A stretch of DNA of 28,031 nt from Ruminococcaceae bacterium UBA5905. GTDB taxonomy: Bacteria; Bacillota; Clostridia; Oscillospirales; Acutalibacteraceae. Made by a program: the position numbers and the translations under genes. A model generated the notes under the pieces. That model was not told the origin of the DNA and searched no databases. It saw only the letters and a list, made by a program, of their open reading frames with translations. Positions 15,341 to 23,486 of the stretch are shown here, in pieces. Within the stretch, counting starts at the first letter, position 1; the number at the start of each line of letters is the position of its first letter. The stretch lies in contig DJEF01000029.1 in the NCBI GenBank assembly GCA_002431285.1, positions 1 to 28,031 on the forward strand, read 5' to 3'.

Positions 15341-16588
15341 GTGGAATACGGGTGTATCGGAAAAAAGCTGGGACACAGCTTTTCCAAAATCGTGCATAAT
15401 CAGCTGGCGGACTATCCCTATGAACTGGTGGAAATTCCGCCGGAGGCGCTGGATGGGTTTATGCGTCGGGCGGATTTTAAGGCGATCAATGTCACCATTC
15501 CTTACAAGGAGGCGGTGATCCCCTATCTGGATGAGGTGAGCGACACCGCCCGGCAGATCGGGGCGGTGAACACCATCGTGCGGCGGGACGGCAGGCTGTA
15601 CGGCTATAATACCGATATGGCGGGGATGACGGCGCTGCTGCGGCGGCAGGGGGTGTCCCTTGCCGGCAAAAAGGTGCTGGTCGCCGGCAGCGGCGGCACA
15701 TCCAAGACGGCGGTAGCCACCGCCCGGGCGCTGGGGGCGGCGCAGGTGGTGCGCCTGTCCCGCACCGCCCGGGAGGATGCGGTGACCTATGCCGCCGCCC
15801 CCCGGCTCCACGGGGATGCCCAGGCGCTCATCAACACCACCCCCTGCGGGATGTATCCCCATCTGGGGGGGATGGCGCTGGAATTGGACGATTACCCGGC
15901 GCTGACCTCGGTGACGGATGCGGTGTATAATCCCCTGCGTCCGGCGCTGGTGGTGGAAGCCCGGCGGCGGGGGCTGAATGCCAGCGGCGGGCTGTATATG
16001 CTGGTGGCGCAGGCTGCCTATGCGGTGGAGAAATTCATCGGCAAGCCGGTGTCGGACGAGGCAATCGAGCGGGTATTTACTGCGATTGAAACGGATAAGC
16101 GCAATCTGGTGCTGATCGGGATGCCCGGCTGCGGCAAGACCACCCTGGGGCAGCGGGCGGCGGCGGTGCTGGGTAAGCGGTTTTTGGATTCGGATGTAGA
16201 GATTGAGGCGCAGACCGGGCGCACCCCGGCGGAGTGGATCGCCGCCGCGGGGGAGCCGGCGTTCCGCCGGGTGGAGGCGGAGGTGATCGCCCGTCTGGCG
16301 GCGGAGCAGTCCGCCGTGATCGCTACCGGCGGCGGGGCTATCCTTGATCCGGAGAATATCCGGCTCCTGCGGGAGAACGGCACCTTGATCTTCATAGACC
16401 GTCCGCCGGAGCGGCTGGCGGTCACGGCGGACCGCCCCCTGTCGGCGACTCGGGCGCTGCTGGCGCAGCGGTATCGGGAGCGCTATCCCCTCTATCGGGC
16501 GGCGGCGGATGCCGTGCTGGCGGCGGTGGACAGCCGGGAGGACAACGTGCAGGCGCTGACGGCGCTGTGGCGGCAGACGACGATGTAG
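15341..16588 (+). CDS. Fused shikimate dehydrogenase - shikimate kinase, 415 aa
   Basis: This is one protein carrying two consecutive steps. Residues 1-250 are AroE: KLGHSFSK substrate site, catalytic Lys56 in NVTIPYKEAV, Asp92 in YGYNTDMAG, and a nucleotide fold LVAGSGGTSKTA. About residues 253-415 are shikimate kinase: P-loop GMPGCGKTT (260-268), LDSDVEIE, FRRVEAEV, ATGGGA and the lid DRPLS. The start is GTG 15341, giving the normal AroE beginning MEYGCIGKKLG, with AAAGGGA 10-11 nt upstream. No stop or frameshift separates the domains. The fusion would channel 3-dehydroshikimate to shikimate-3-phosphate. Symbol left blank because it spans aroE and aroK. Confidence 0.95.
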   Translation: MEYGCIGKKLGHSFSKIVHNQLADYPYELVEIPPEALDGFMRRADFKAINVTIPYKEAVIPYLDEVSDTARQIGAVNTIVRRDGRLYGYNTDMAGMTALLRRQGVSLAGKKVLVAGSGGTSKTAVATARALGAAQVVRLSRTAREDAVTYAAAPRLHGDAQALINTTPCGMYPHLGGMALELDDYPALTSVTDAVYNPLRPALVVEARRRGLNASGGLYMLVAQAAYAVEKFIGKPVSDEAIERVFTAIETDKRNLVLIGMPGCGKTTLGQRAAAVLGKRFLDSDVEIEAQTGRTPAEWIAAAGEPAFRRVEAEVIARLAAEQSAVIATGGGAILDPENIRLLRENGTLIFIDRPPERLAVTADRPLSATRALLAQRYRERYPLYRAAADAVLAAVDSREDNVQALTALWRQTTM

Positions 16589-16605
16589 GAAAGGGGGAAA
16601 ACCCG

Positions 16606-17046
16606 ATGAAAATTCTTGTCATTAACGGACCGAATCTCAATATGCTGGGGATTCGGGAGCCGGGCATCTATGGGCAGGAGAGCTATCCCGCCCTGTGCGA
16701 GCGGGTGCGGCAATATGCCGCCGCCCACGGAGCGACGGTGCGGCTGTACCAGTCCAACCATGAGGGCGATCTGGTGGATGCCATCCAGAGCGCCTATGGG
16801 GAGGCGGATGGCATCGTGATTAACCCCGGAGCGTATACCCATACCAGCATTGCCCTGCTGGATGCCGTCAAGGCGGTGGGCATTCCCACGGTGGAGGTGC
16901 ATATCTCCGATGTGGCGGCACGGGAGGACTTCCGGCAGGTGAGCTATATCCGGGCGGCGTGTGTGAAAACCATCTGCGGACACGGCACAGCGGGGTATAC
17001 CGAGGCGATGCAGTATCTGCTGGACAACTACGGAGATAAGACATGA
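16606..17046 (+). CDS. aroQ: Type II 3-dehydroquinate dehydratase, 146 aa
   Basis: AroQ is the small dodecameric type II dehydratase that converts 3-dehydroquinate to 3-dehydroshikimate. Family landmarks are NGPNLNMLGIREPGIYG (with the catalytic Tyr), QSNHEGDLVDAIQ, INPGAYTHTSIALLDA and VEVHISD with the catalytic His. The usual HHS segment is replaced here by DFRQVSYI. The start is ATG 16606 behind AAAGGGGGAAA; the longer frame overlaps the previous gene. Its stop overlaps the aroA ATG by 4 nt. Confidence 0.96.
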   Translation: MKILVINGPNLNMLGIREPGIYGQESYPALCERVRQYAAAHGATVRLYQSNHEGDLVDAIQSAYGEADGIVINPGAYTHTSIALLDAVKAVGIPTVEVHISDVAAREDFRQVSYIRAACVKTICGHGTAGYTEAMQYLLDNYGDKT

Positions 17047-18251
17047 CAGTGACGATTCATCCCGGACGGGCGCGGGGAACCGTGGCGGCGCCCCCCTCCA
17101 AGAGTATGGCGCACCGGTATCTCATCGGCGGGGCGCTGTCGGCGGGCAGCACCGTGCAGGGGGTGTCCGGCTCCGAGGACATGGGGGCGACGCTGGACTG
17201 TCTGGCGGCTTTGGGCGCCGCTGTTTCCCGGCAGGGAGATACGGTGACGCTGGGGGGCGCTGACCCCCGGCGGGGGGCGGCGCAGACCCTTTGCTGCCGG
17301 GAATCCGGCAGCACCCTGCGGTTTCTTATTCCTCTCTGTCTGCTGGGTACAGAGCCGGTGACCCTCATCGGCAGCCCCCGGCTCCTGCAGCGCTCGCTGG
17401 GGGTATATGAGGAGCTGTGCGCCGGGCGGGGGCTGTTTTTCCGGGCGGAGGAACAGTCCGTGACGGTGCGGGGACCGCTCCCCGCCGGAGATTATCGGGT
17501 GCGGGGAGATGTGTCCAGCCAGTTCATCAGCGGGCTGCTGTTTGCGCTGCCTCTGCTGGCGGGGGACAGCACCCTGGAGATTGTGGGCGGGCTGGAAAGC
17601 GCCGCTTATGTGGATATGACCCTGCGGGCGATGGCGGCTTTTGGCGTGACGGTGGAGCGGGATACCCCGCTGCATATGCGGGTCCCCGGCGGGCAGACCT
17701 ATGCTCCCCGCCGGCTGACGGTGGAGGGGGATTATTCCAACGCCGCCTTTCTGGAGGGGCTGAACCTGCTGGGGGGCGCGGTGACGGTGACCGGGCTGCC
17801 GGAGCATACCGCTCAGGGGGACGCTGTCTATCGGCAGTGGTATCCGCTGCTGGCGGCGGGCTGCCCCACGCTGGATATTGCCGACTGTCCCGATCTGGGA
17901 CCGGTGCTGCTGGCGCTGGGGGCGGCGCTCCATGGGGTGCGGCTCACCGGCACCCGGCGGCTGCGCATCAAGGAGAGCGACCGGGGCCACGCCATGGCGC
18001 AGGAGCTGGCGAAGCTGGGTGTTGGCTGCACGGTGGAGGAAAACGTCATCACCGTCTCGCCGGGGGCGCTCCATGCCCCCGCCGTGCCGCTGGACGGTCA
18101 TAACGACCACCGCATCGTCATGGCGCTGAGCCTGCTCTGCACCGTGACGGGCGGCTCCATCGCCGGAGCGCAGGCGGTGGCAAAGAGCTTTCCGGATTAT
18201 TTTGAACGGCTGGCTGCCTTGGGCGTGCCGGTGACGGAGGATACCCCATGA
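17043..18251 (+). CDS. aroA: 3-phosphoshikimate 1-carboxyvinyltransferase (EPSP synthase), 402 aa
   Basis: EPSP synthase joins PEP to shikimate-3-phosphate. PPSKSMAHR (Lys20, Arg25), CRESGSTLRFLIPL, VSSQFISGLLFALPLL, DCPDLGPVLLALGA, LRIKESDR and DGHNDHRIVMALS are all recognisable. At 402 aa it is slightly shorter than typical (about 425). The active-site loop ESGSTLRF differs from the LGNAGTAMRP form of class I enzymes: the Pro linked to glyphosate response is Phe94 here, although the neighbouring Gly89 is kept. Coupled by overlaps with aroQ and tyrA. Confidence 0.96.
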   Translation: MTVTIHPGRARGTVAAPPSKSMAHRYLIGGALSAGSTVQGVSGSEDMGATLDCLAALGAAVSRQGDTVTLGGADPRRGAAQTLCCRESGSTLRFLIPLCLLGTEPVTLIGSPRLLQRSLGVYEELCAGRGLFFRAEEQSVTVRGPLPAGDYRVRGDVSSQFISGLLFALPLLAGDSTLEIVGGLESAAYVDMTLRAMAAFGVTVERDTPLHMRVPGGQTYAPRRLTVEGDYSNAAFLEGLNLLGGAVTVTGLPEHTAQGDAVYRQWYPLLAAGCPTLDIADCPDLGPVLLALGAALHGVRLTGTRRLRIKESDRGHAMAQELAKLGVGCTVEENVITVSPGALHAPAVPLDGHNDHRIVMALSLLCTVTGGSIAGAQAVAKSFPDYFERLAALGVPVTEDTP

Positions 18252-19108
18252 AATTGGAAAAAACGATGCACATACTCATCGTCGGCTTGGGGCTGCTGGG
18301 TGGCAGCTATGCCGAGGGGCTGACCGCCCGGGGCTACCGGGTGGACGCCATCACGAAGGATCAGTCCTCGGTGGATTTTGCGCTGGAAAAGGGCATTGTC
18401 CGCACCGCCACCACCCGGGTCGATCCGGCACTGGTGGTGGCGGCGGATGTGGTGGTGTTTGCGCTGTATCCCCATGTGCTGTTGGAATGGCTGGAGCAAT
18501 ACCAGATGTTGCTCAAGCCCGGCGCCATCCTCACCGATGTGACCGGCGTCAAGGGCTGCATCGTCGGGCGGGTGCAGGGGATGCTGCGCCCGGATGTGGA
18601 GTTTATCGCCGCCCACCCCATGGCGGGGCGGGAGGTCTGCGGGGTGGAAAACAGCACCGCCTCCATCTTCCGGGGCGCTAACTATATTGTGGTGCCCACG
18701 GAGCGGAACACCCCCGCCGCCATTGAGCTGTGCCGGAATCTGGGGGAGGCGCTGGGCTTTGCCCGGGTGTCGGAGCTGTCGGTGGGGATGCACGACGATA
18801 TGATCGCCTTTCTGTCTCAGCTGACCCACTGTATCGCCGTGTCCCTTATGTGCTGCAACAACACCCCCGGGCTGGAGGATTATACCGGCGACTCCTTCCG
18901 GGATCTGACCCGTATCGCCCGCATCAACGACGAGATGTGGAGCGAGCTGTTTCTGGATAACCGCCCGGCGCTGCTGGGGGAAATGGACCGGTTCCGGGAT
19001 AGCTTTAATCAGTTATATGACCGTATTGCCGCCGGGGATCGGGAGGGCATCCGGGAGATGATGCGCCTGTCCACCCAGCGCCGTAAACGGTTCGATAAAC
19101 AAGTCTGA
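18248..19108 (+). CDS. tyrA: Prephenate dehydrogenase, 286 aa
   Basis: TyrA oxidatively decarboxylates prephenate to 4-hydroxyphenylpyruvate for tyrosine. An N-terminal NAD(P) fold (ILIVGLGLLGGSYAEGL) is followed by TDVTGVKG, the substrate-binding HPMAGRE and the helical dimerization domain with SQLTHCIAV and DSFRDLTRIA. There is no C-terminal ACT domain and no fused mutase, so direct Tyr feedback through an ACT domain is absent. It starts with ATGA overlap at the end of aroA. Confidence 0.95.
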   Translation: MKLEKTMHILIVGLGLLGGSYAEGLTARGYRVDAITKDQSSVDFALEKGIVRTATTRVDPALVVAADVVVFALYPHVLLEWLEQYQMLLKPGAILTDVTGVKGCIVGRVQGMLRPDVEFIAAHPMAGREVCGVENSTASIFRGANYIVVPTERNTPAAIELCRNLGEALGFARVSELSVGMHDDMIAFLSQLTHCIAVSLMCCNNTPGLEDYTGDSFRDLTRIARINDEMWSELFLDNRPALLGEMDRFRDSFNQLYDRIAAGDREGIREMMRLSTQRRKRFDKQV

Positions 19109-19123
19109 TCGGAGGAAATGACC

Positions 19124-20155
19124 ATGAATATGACCTTTAAGCGCAAGTTACCCATCCCCATGGAGATCAAGAAGATGTACCCCCTCACCGACGAGCTGGC
19201 GGCGGTCAAGGCCGCCCGGGACGAGGAGCTGAAGCGCATTTTCGAGGGAAAATCCCGGAAATTTGTGCTGGTGATCGGCCCCTGCTCGGCGGATAGCCGG
19301 GAGCCGGTGCTGGAATACATTTCCCGCCTGTGCCGGGTGCAGGAGCAGGTGAAGGACAAGCTGCTGATCGTGCCCCGTATCTATACCAACAAGCCCCGCA
19401 CTACCGGGGACGGCTATAAGGGGATGCTCCACCAGCCCAACCCGGACGAGACCCCGGATATGCTCAAGGGTATCGTCGCCATCCGGGAGCTGCATATGGC
19501 GGCGCTGAAAGACTATGGCTTTTCCAGCGCCGACGAGATGCTGTATCCCGATAACCACCGGTATCTGTCCGACCTGCTCAGCTATGTGGCGGTGGGCGCC
19601 CGGTCGGTGGAGAACCAGCAGCATCGGCTCACCGCCAGCGGATTGGACATTCCGGTGGGGATGAAGAACCCCACCAGCGGCGATCTGACGGTGATGATGA
19701 ATTCCATCACCGCCGCCCAGCACAGCCACACCTTCATTTACCGCGGCTGGGAGGTAGTCAGCCAGGGGAATCTCTATGCTCATGCCATTCTGCGGGGGTA
19801 TACGGACTTTGCGGGCAAGAGCGTGTCCAACTATCACTATGAGGATCTGGTGAAGCTGCACGACGCCTATGCCGCTTCCGGACTGAAGAATCCCGCTGCC
19901 ATCATCGACACCAACCATGCCAACTCCGGCAAGAAGTATCTGGAGCAGATCCGCATCGCCAAGGACGTGGTGTACAGCTGCAACCACAATGAGGATATCC
20001 GCTCCATGGTGAAGGGTCTGATGATCGAAAGCTATCTGGTGGATGGCGCTCAGAAGATCGGGGAGCACGTATTCGGCCAGTCCATCACCGATCCGTGCCT
20101 GGGCTGGGATAAGACGGAGCAGCTCATTTTCGAGATCGCCGACACCCTGCGGTGA
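19124..20155 (+). CDS. 3-deoxy-7-phosphoheptulonate synthase (DAHP synthase, type I-alpha), 343 aa
   Basis: This enzyme condenses PEP with erythrose-4-phosphate, the committed entry into the pathway, and is the last aromatic gene of the operon. VIGPCSADSREPVLEYI, YTNKPRTTGDGYKGM, MKNPTSGDLTVMMN and the metal site DTNHANSGKK are clear, placing it with the AroF/AroG/AroH-like type I-alpha enzymes. Feedback specificity cannot be told from the sequence, so no single symbol is given. ATG 19118 is too close to GGAGG (2 nt); ATG 19124 has good spacing. Its TGA overlaps the GTG of the next gene. Confidence 0.95.
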   Translation: MNMTFKRKLPIPMEIKKMYPLTDELAAVKAARDEELKRIFEGKSRKFVLVIGPCSADSREPVLEYISRLCRVQEQVKDKLLIVPRIYTNKPRTTGDGYKGMLHQPNPDETPDMLKGIVAIRELHMAALKDYGFSSADEMLYPDNHRYLSDLLSYVAVGARSVENQQHRLTASGLDIPVGMKNPTSGDLTVMMNSITAAQHSHTFIYRGWEVVSQGNLYAHAILRGYTDFAGKSVSNYHYEDLVKLHDAYAASGLKNPAAIIDTNHANSGKKYLEQIRIAKDVVYSCNHNEDIRSMVKGLMIESYLVDGAQKIGEHVFGQSITDPCLGWDKTEQLIFEIADTLR

Positions 20156-20652
20156 GACGGTACGCAGCGCACACCGTGACGGCGCTGCGGATAGCAGCGG
20201 CGGGAGTACTGCTGGTGCTATCGCCGGATACGGCGGCGTTTTGGCTGGTTTACGGCCTGGCTGGGGTCAGCGATGTGCTGGATGGGTTCTTGGCCCGACG
20301 GCTGCACACGGACAGTCGATGGGGGGAACGGCTGGACAGTCTTGCGGATGGGGCGCTGCTGCTGGTATGCGCCTGCCGTTTGCTGCCGACCTGGAATATT
20401 CCCCGGTGGCTATGGATAGGGATAGGTGCTGTGGGTCTGCTGCGGGTGGTGAACCTGTGGCGCGCCCATCAGCGACTGGGCGAATGGCGTTGTCTCCACA
20501 CCGGGTGGAATCGGGTGACGGGACTGTTGCTGTTCCTGCTACCGCCGCTGGTGGGGTGGCGAGGATTTACCGCCTGTGCGGCGGCGGTGTGTCTGATCGC
20601 CGCTGTTGCTGCAATGGAGGAGGGGCGGCGGATCTCCATCGGAAAAGGATAA
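20152..20652 (+). CDS. CDP-alcohol phosphatidyltransferase family protein, 166 aa
   Basis: This is a membrane enzyme of the family that transfers a phosphatidyl group from a CDP-lipid to an alcohol. The complete catalytic motif D-x2-DG-x2-AR-x8-G-x3-D-x3-D is present (DVLDGFLARRLHTDSRWGER, then LDSLAD), among about five hydrophobic segments. It starts with GTG overlapping the DAHP synthase stop (GTGA), so it is translated with the aromatic operon although no pathway link is obvious. The acceptor (glycerol-3-phosphate, inositol phosphate or another alcohol) is not determined. A hairpin terminator follows. Confidence 0.88.
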   Translation: MRRYAAHTVTALRIAAAGVLLVLSPDTAAFWLVYGLAGVSDVLDGFLARRLHTDSRWGERLDSLADGALLLVCACRLLPTWNIPRWLWIGIGAVGLLRVVNLWRAHQRLGEWRCLHTGWNRVTGLLLFLLPPLVGWRGFTACAAAVCLIAAVAAMEEGRRISIGKG

Positions 20653-20654
20653 CA

Positions 20655-20697
20655 AAACAAAGCTGAGGGCTGCCGCGCCATGTGCGGCAGCCCTCAG
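20655..20697 (-). terminator. Hairpin terminator between convergent genes
   Basis: CTGAGGGCTGCCGC (20663-20676) pairs perfectly with GCGGCAGCCCTCAG (20684-20697), 14 bp with a 7-nt loop. On the minus strand it is followed by CTTTGTTTTGTTATCC, so it clearly ends the DUF2726 gene. On the plus strand no T-run follows, so termination of the aromatic operon here is less certain. Confidence 0.85.
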
Positions 20698-20700
20698 GTG

Positions 20701-21507
20701 TTATAGTGAATCCAGCCAGTCGGAAATTTGCGGCAACAAATATACAAGAGCAAATAGAGAAATGAACGCCAGAAGAACCAAGAAGATCACCAAAGCAGGG
20801 GGGACAGGTTTTTTCCTTTGGCTTTTGGTGACAGGAACCGAATAGGGCGGGATAAAAACGGGTATGGGTGCGGTATTTCCGGTGTTGGGCACAGGTGCCG
20901 CTGTCTCCGAAAAATGATGCACCCGCGCCGGAGGGGTCTCCAGTGCTTCGGTCAGCCGTTTTTGAATGTAATCCGGCTGTACTCCATACGATGTCCATAA
21001 GGTTACCAGCGGCAGACCCGCCTCTTCGCAGATTTGCCGCACCTTTTTGTCCCGTTCCCGTCGGTCGGCGCTCTGGTGGGTCTGGTCGTTGATCTCGACG
21101 GCGATCTTTGGGGTGTAATTCCCGTCGGTCACCATAAAGTCCACATTGCGGAACAGTTCGTTACAGAACCGGGCATGGTCGGTGCGCTCGATGACCGCCG
21201 CCAGATTGATCTGGGGATAGACGTGGTATTCCGGGGGCAGCGCCGCCTGTATCGCGGTAAAATAGTTCTGCTCGTTGGCGGAAATCAGCCGCTTTCTCAG
21301 CTTGTATAGGTAGGGTATGTCGGGAGCGGCGGCTGCCGATGTGCCCTCGGTCGTCTCTCCCGCAGGTGCAGCCGGACAGGGAGAGTCGGTGCGGTGCCAC
21401 CGTCCGCATTGCCCGCATTTGGTGACCAAGCCCTGTTCTTTCAGCCGATTACAGATTTTACATAGCGGATATTTTCCGCTTTTGGCGCCGCAGACCTGGC
21501 AGTGCAT
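20701..21507 (-). CDS. Zinc-ribbon, DUF2726 nuclease-like, C-terminal membrane protein, 268 aa
   Basis: Three parts are visible. The N-terminus holds metal-ribbon cysteines: C3/C6, C16/C19, C31/C34, C44. The middle (about 75-200) resembles DUF2726, a restriction-endonuclease-like fold; its VDFMVTD, AVEINDQTHQ and LPLVTLW blocks recall a PD-(D/E)xK core. A Pro-rich linker precedes one membrane helix near residues 238-262. An ATG at 21507 is preferred over the upstream GTG because GGAAGGAG is 9 nt before it. DUF2726 function is not established, and membrane anchoring of this fold is notable. It has its own promoter. Confidence 0.75.
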   Translation of the reverse strand: MHCQVCGAKSGKYPLCKICNRLKEQGLVTKCGQCGRWHRTDSPCPAAPAGETTEGTSAAAAPDIPYLYKLRKRLISANEQNYFTAIQAALPPEYHVYPQINLAAVIERTDHARFCNELFRNVDFMVTDGNYTPKIAVEINDQTHQSADRRERDKKVRQICEEAGLPLVTLWTSYGVQPDYIQKRLTEALETPPARVHHFSETAAPVPNTGNTAPIPVFIPPYSVPVTKSQRKKPVPPALVIFLVLLAFISLFALVYLLPQISDWLDSL

Positions 21508-21538
21508 GGTTCCAACTCCTTCCACTTTTGCAGGATAT

Positions 21539-21568
21539 AGTATACACTGATGCCGGAATGGTTGTCAA
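21539..21568 (-). promoter_or_regulatory. Sigma-A promoter for the DUF2726 gene
   Basis: On the minus strand TTGACA (21563-21568) and TATACT (21539-21544) are separated by 18 nt. It is divergent from the MFS promoter. Confidence 0.75.
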
Positions 21569-21582
21569 GGTAAAATCCCCTC

Positions 21583-21611
21583 TGTACAAACCGTGTTTTA
21601 TCCGCTATAAT
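21583..21611 (+). promoter_or_regulatory. Likely promoter for the MFS transporter
   Basis: TGTACA (21583-21588), a 17-nt spacer and a perfect TATAAT (21606-21611). The -35 matches 4 of 6 consensus bases. Confidence 0.65.
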
Positions 21612-21641
21612 AGAGCCATACTTATACGGGAAGGTGATTGT

Positions 21642-23465
21642 GTGAAACTCAACTACAAGCGCACGATTCTGGTGGGCTTTGCCTTTTTCCTCATCTGCAC
21701 ATTCTGGCAAGCCTACGATACCATCATTCCGAAAATTCTGACCGACCGGTTCGGGCTGCCCCAAGCCTGGTCGGGCATCGTCATGGCGCTGGATAACATT
21801 CTGGCGTTGTTTATGCTGCCCCTGTTCGGCTCCCTGTCGGATAAGTGCCACACCCGTATGGGCAAGCGCAAGCCCTTTGTGCTGGCGGGCACGGTGGTGG
21901 CGGTGGCGGCGTTTATGCTGCTGACGGTAGCGGACAGCGCGCAGCTGTCCATGATCCGGGAGGTCACCGAGGTGGACGCGTCGAAGCCCGCTTACAGCCA
22001 GGCGCTCAGCACCGTGTATTCTCAAGTGGCGGAGCGGGAGCTGAGCACCCCCGACGGTAAGCGGTTCTGCCTGTCCGAGCGGTATACGGCGGAGGAGTTT
22101 GCCGCCATCCGCCCCACGGTGACGGAGGCGCGGATCGCCGCCGAGCGGACGATCGAGGTGACGAACCGGGACACCGGAGAGAGCCTGAAAATCCAATCCC
22201 CCTATAAGACTCATATTGTTACCTATGATGGGGCGGCATTTTTCCTGCGGGATCGGGAAACAGAGCTGGATACCCCCATCGGGGATACGCTGACGGTGGA
22301 CGGCGAGTCGCTGTCCCTGTCTGCGCTGTGCGCCGCCGGAGGGGCGGATGAGGCGCATGGGGTGTCCGCCTTCGCGGCGGCGACCAATGCGGTATACACC
22401 AACTACGTGGTGCCCGCTCGCCAGTCCTATATTCACACGCTGACGGTGCAGAATCCCGCCCACCTCATCCGGTTTATGCTGATTCTGGTGGTGGTGCTGG
22501 CGGCGATGTCGGTGTTCCGCTCGCCGGCGGTGGCGCTGATGCCGGATGTGACGGTGAAGCCCCTGCGCTCCAAGGCAAACGCCATCATCAATCTGATGGG
22601 AACGCTGGGCGGTATCTGCGTGCTGGTGCTGGGGATGGGCTTTGCCTTTAACAACAGCGCCGTTGCCAACACCTTCCGCCCCTCCTACGGCTTTTTCGGG
22701 GTGGTCAGCGGCATTATGTTGGCGGCGCTGGCGGTGTTTATGCTGACCGTGCGGGAACGGAAATGGGCGGCGGAGATGGAGGCGGAGACCGCCCGGCTGG
22801 AGGCGGCGGGCGAAGCCCCCGCCGAGGAGGATCGCTCCGGCGACCGCAAGCTGTCCCGGGGGGAGCGGGCGTCGCTGCTGCTGATTCTGGCGTCGGTGGC
22901 ACTGTGGTATTTCGGCTACAACGCCGTCACCTCCAAATACTCCGTCTATGCCACCAATGTGCTGGATCTGGATTACAGCGCCACTCTGCTGATCGCCAAT
23001 GCGGCGGCGGTGCTGTCCTATATTCCGGTGGGCTTTATCTCCTCCCGCATCGGACGGAAAAAGTCCATTCTGGCAGGGGTGGCTATGCTGGCGGTGGCGT
23101 TTGGAGCAGCCTGCTTTGTGCGGGTCGGCTCCAGCCCGCTGATTATGAACGCCACCTTTGCGCTGGCAGGTATCGGCTGGGCATCCATCAATGTCAACTC
23201 CTTCCCCATGGTGGTGGAGCTGTCCACCGGCAGCAATGTGGGACGCTACACCGGCTATTATTATGCCGCCAGTATGGCGGCGCAGGCGCTGACCCCGTTC
23301 CTGTCGGGTCTGTTTATGGATCATCTGGGTATGACGGCGCTGTTCCCCTATGCCACGGTGTTTGTGGCGCTGTCTTTCCTGACCATGCTGTGTGTGCGCC
23401 ACGGCGACTCCAAGCCCCTGCCGAAAGGCTCGGTGCTGGAGCAGCTGGATGTGGGCGACGATTGA
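21642..23465 (+). CDS. MFS transporter with a large insert, 607 aa
   Basis: This is a major facilitator transporter of the GPH/SLC45-like type: FWQAYDTIIPKILTDRFGLP, MALDNILALFMLPLFGSLSD and the loop RMGKRKPF are characteristic. After TM3 (about 80-96) a hydrophilic insert of roughly 175 residues (98-272) interrupts the N-terminal half before TM4 (about 275-292). The rest (SPAVALMPDVTVKPLRSKAN, then the second half) is regular. The start is GTG 21642 behind GGGAAGGTGA; upstream in-frame codons lie within the promoter. Substrate is unknown; sugars are a family guess. Confidence 0.88.
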   Translation: MKLNYKRTILVGFAFFLICTFWQAYDTIIPKILTDRFGLPQAWSGIVMALDNILALFMLPLFGSLSDKCHTRMGKRKPFVLAGTVVAVAAFMLLTVADSAQLSMIREVTEVDASKPAYSQALSTVYSQVAERELSTPDGKRFCLSERYTAEEFAAIRPTVTEARIAAERTIEVTNRDTGESLKIQSPYKTHIVTYDGAAFFLRDRETELDTPIGDTLTVDGESLSLSALCAAGGADEAHGVSAFAAATNAVYTNYVVPARQSYIHTLTVQNPAHLIRFMLILVVVLAAMSVFRSPAVALMPDVTVKPLRSKANAIINLMGTLGGICVLVLGMGFAFNNSAVANTFRPSYGFFGVVSGIMLAALAVFMLTVRERKWAAEMEAETARLEAAGEAPAEEDRSGDRKLSRGERASLLLILASVALWYFGYNAVTSKYSVYATNVLDLDYSATLLIANAAAVLSYIPVGFISSRIGRKKSILAGVAMLAVAFGAACFVRVGSSPLIMNATFALAGIGWASINVNSFPMVVELSTGSNVGRYTGYYYAASMAAQALTPFLSGLFMDHLGMTALFPYATVFVALSFLTMLCVRHGDSKPLPKGSVLEQLDVGDD

Positions 23466-23486
23466 CCGAAAGGGTGAAAATAAGCC

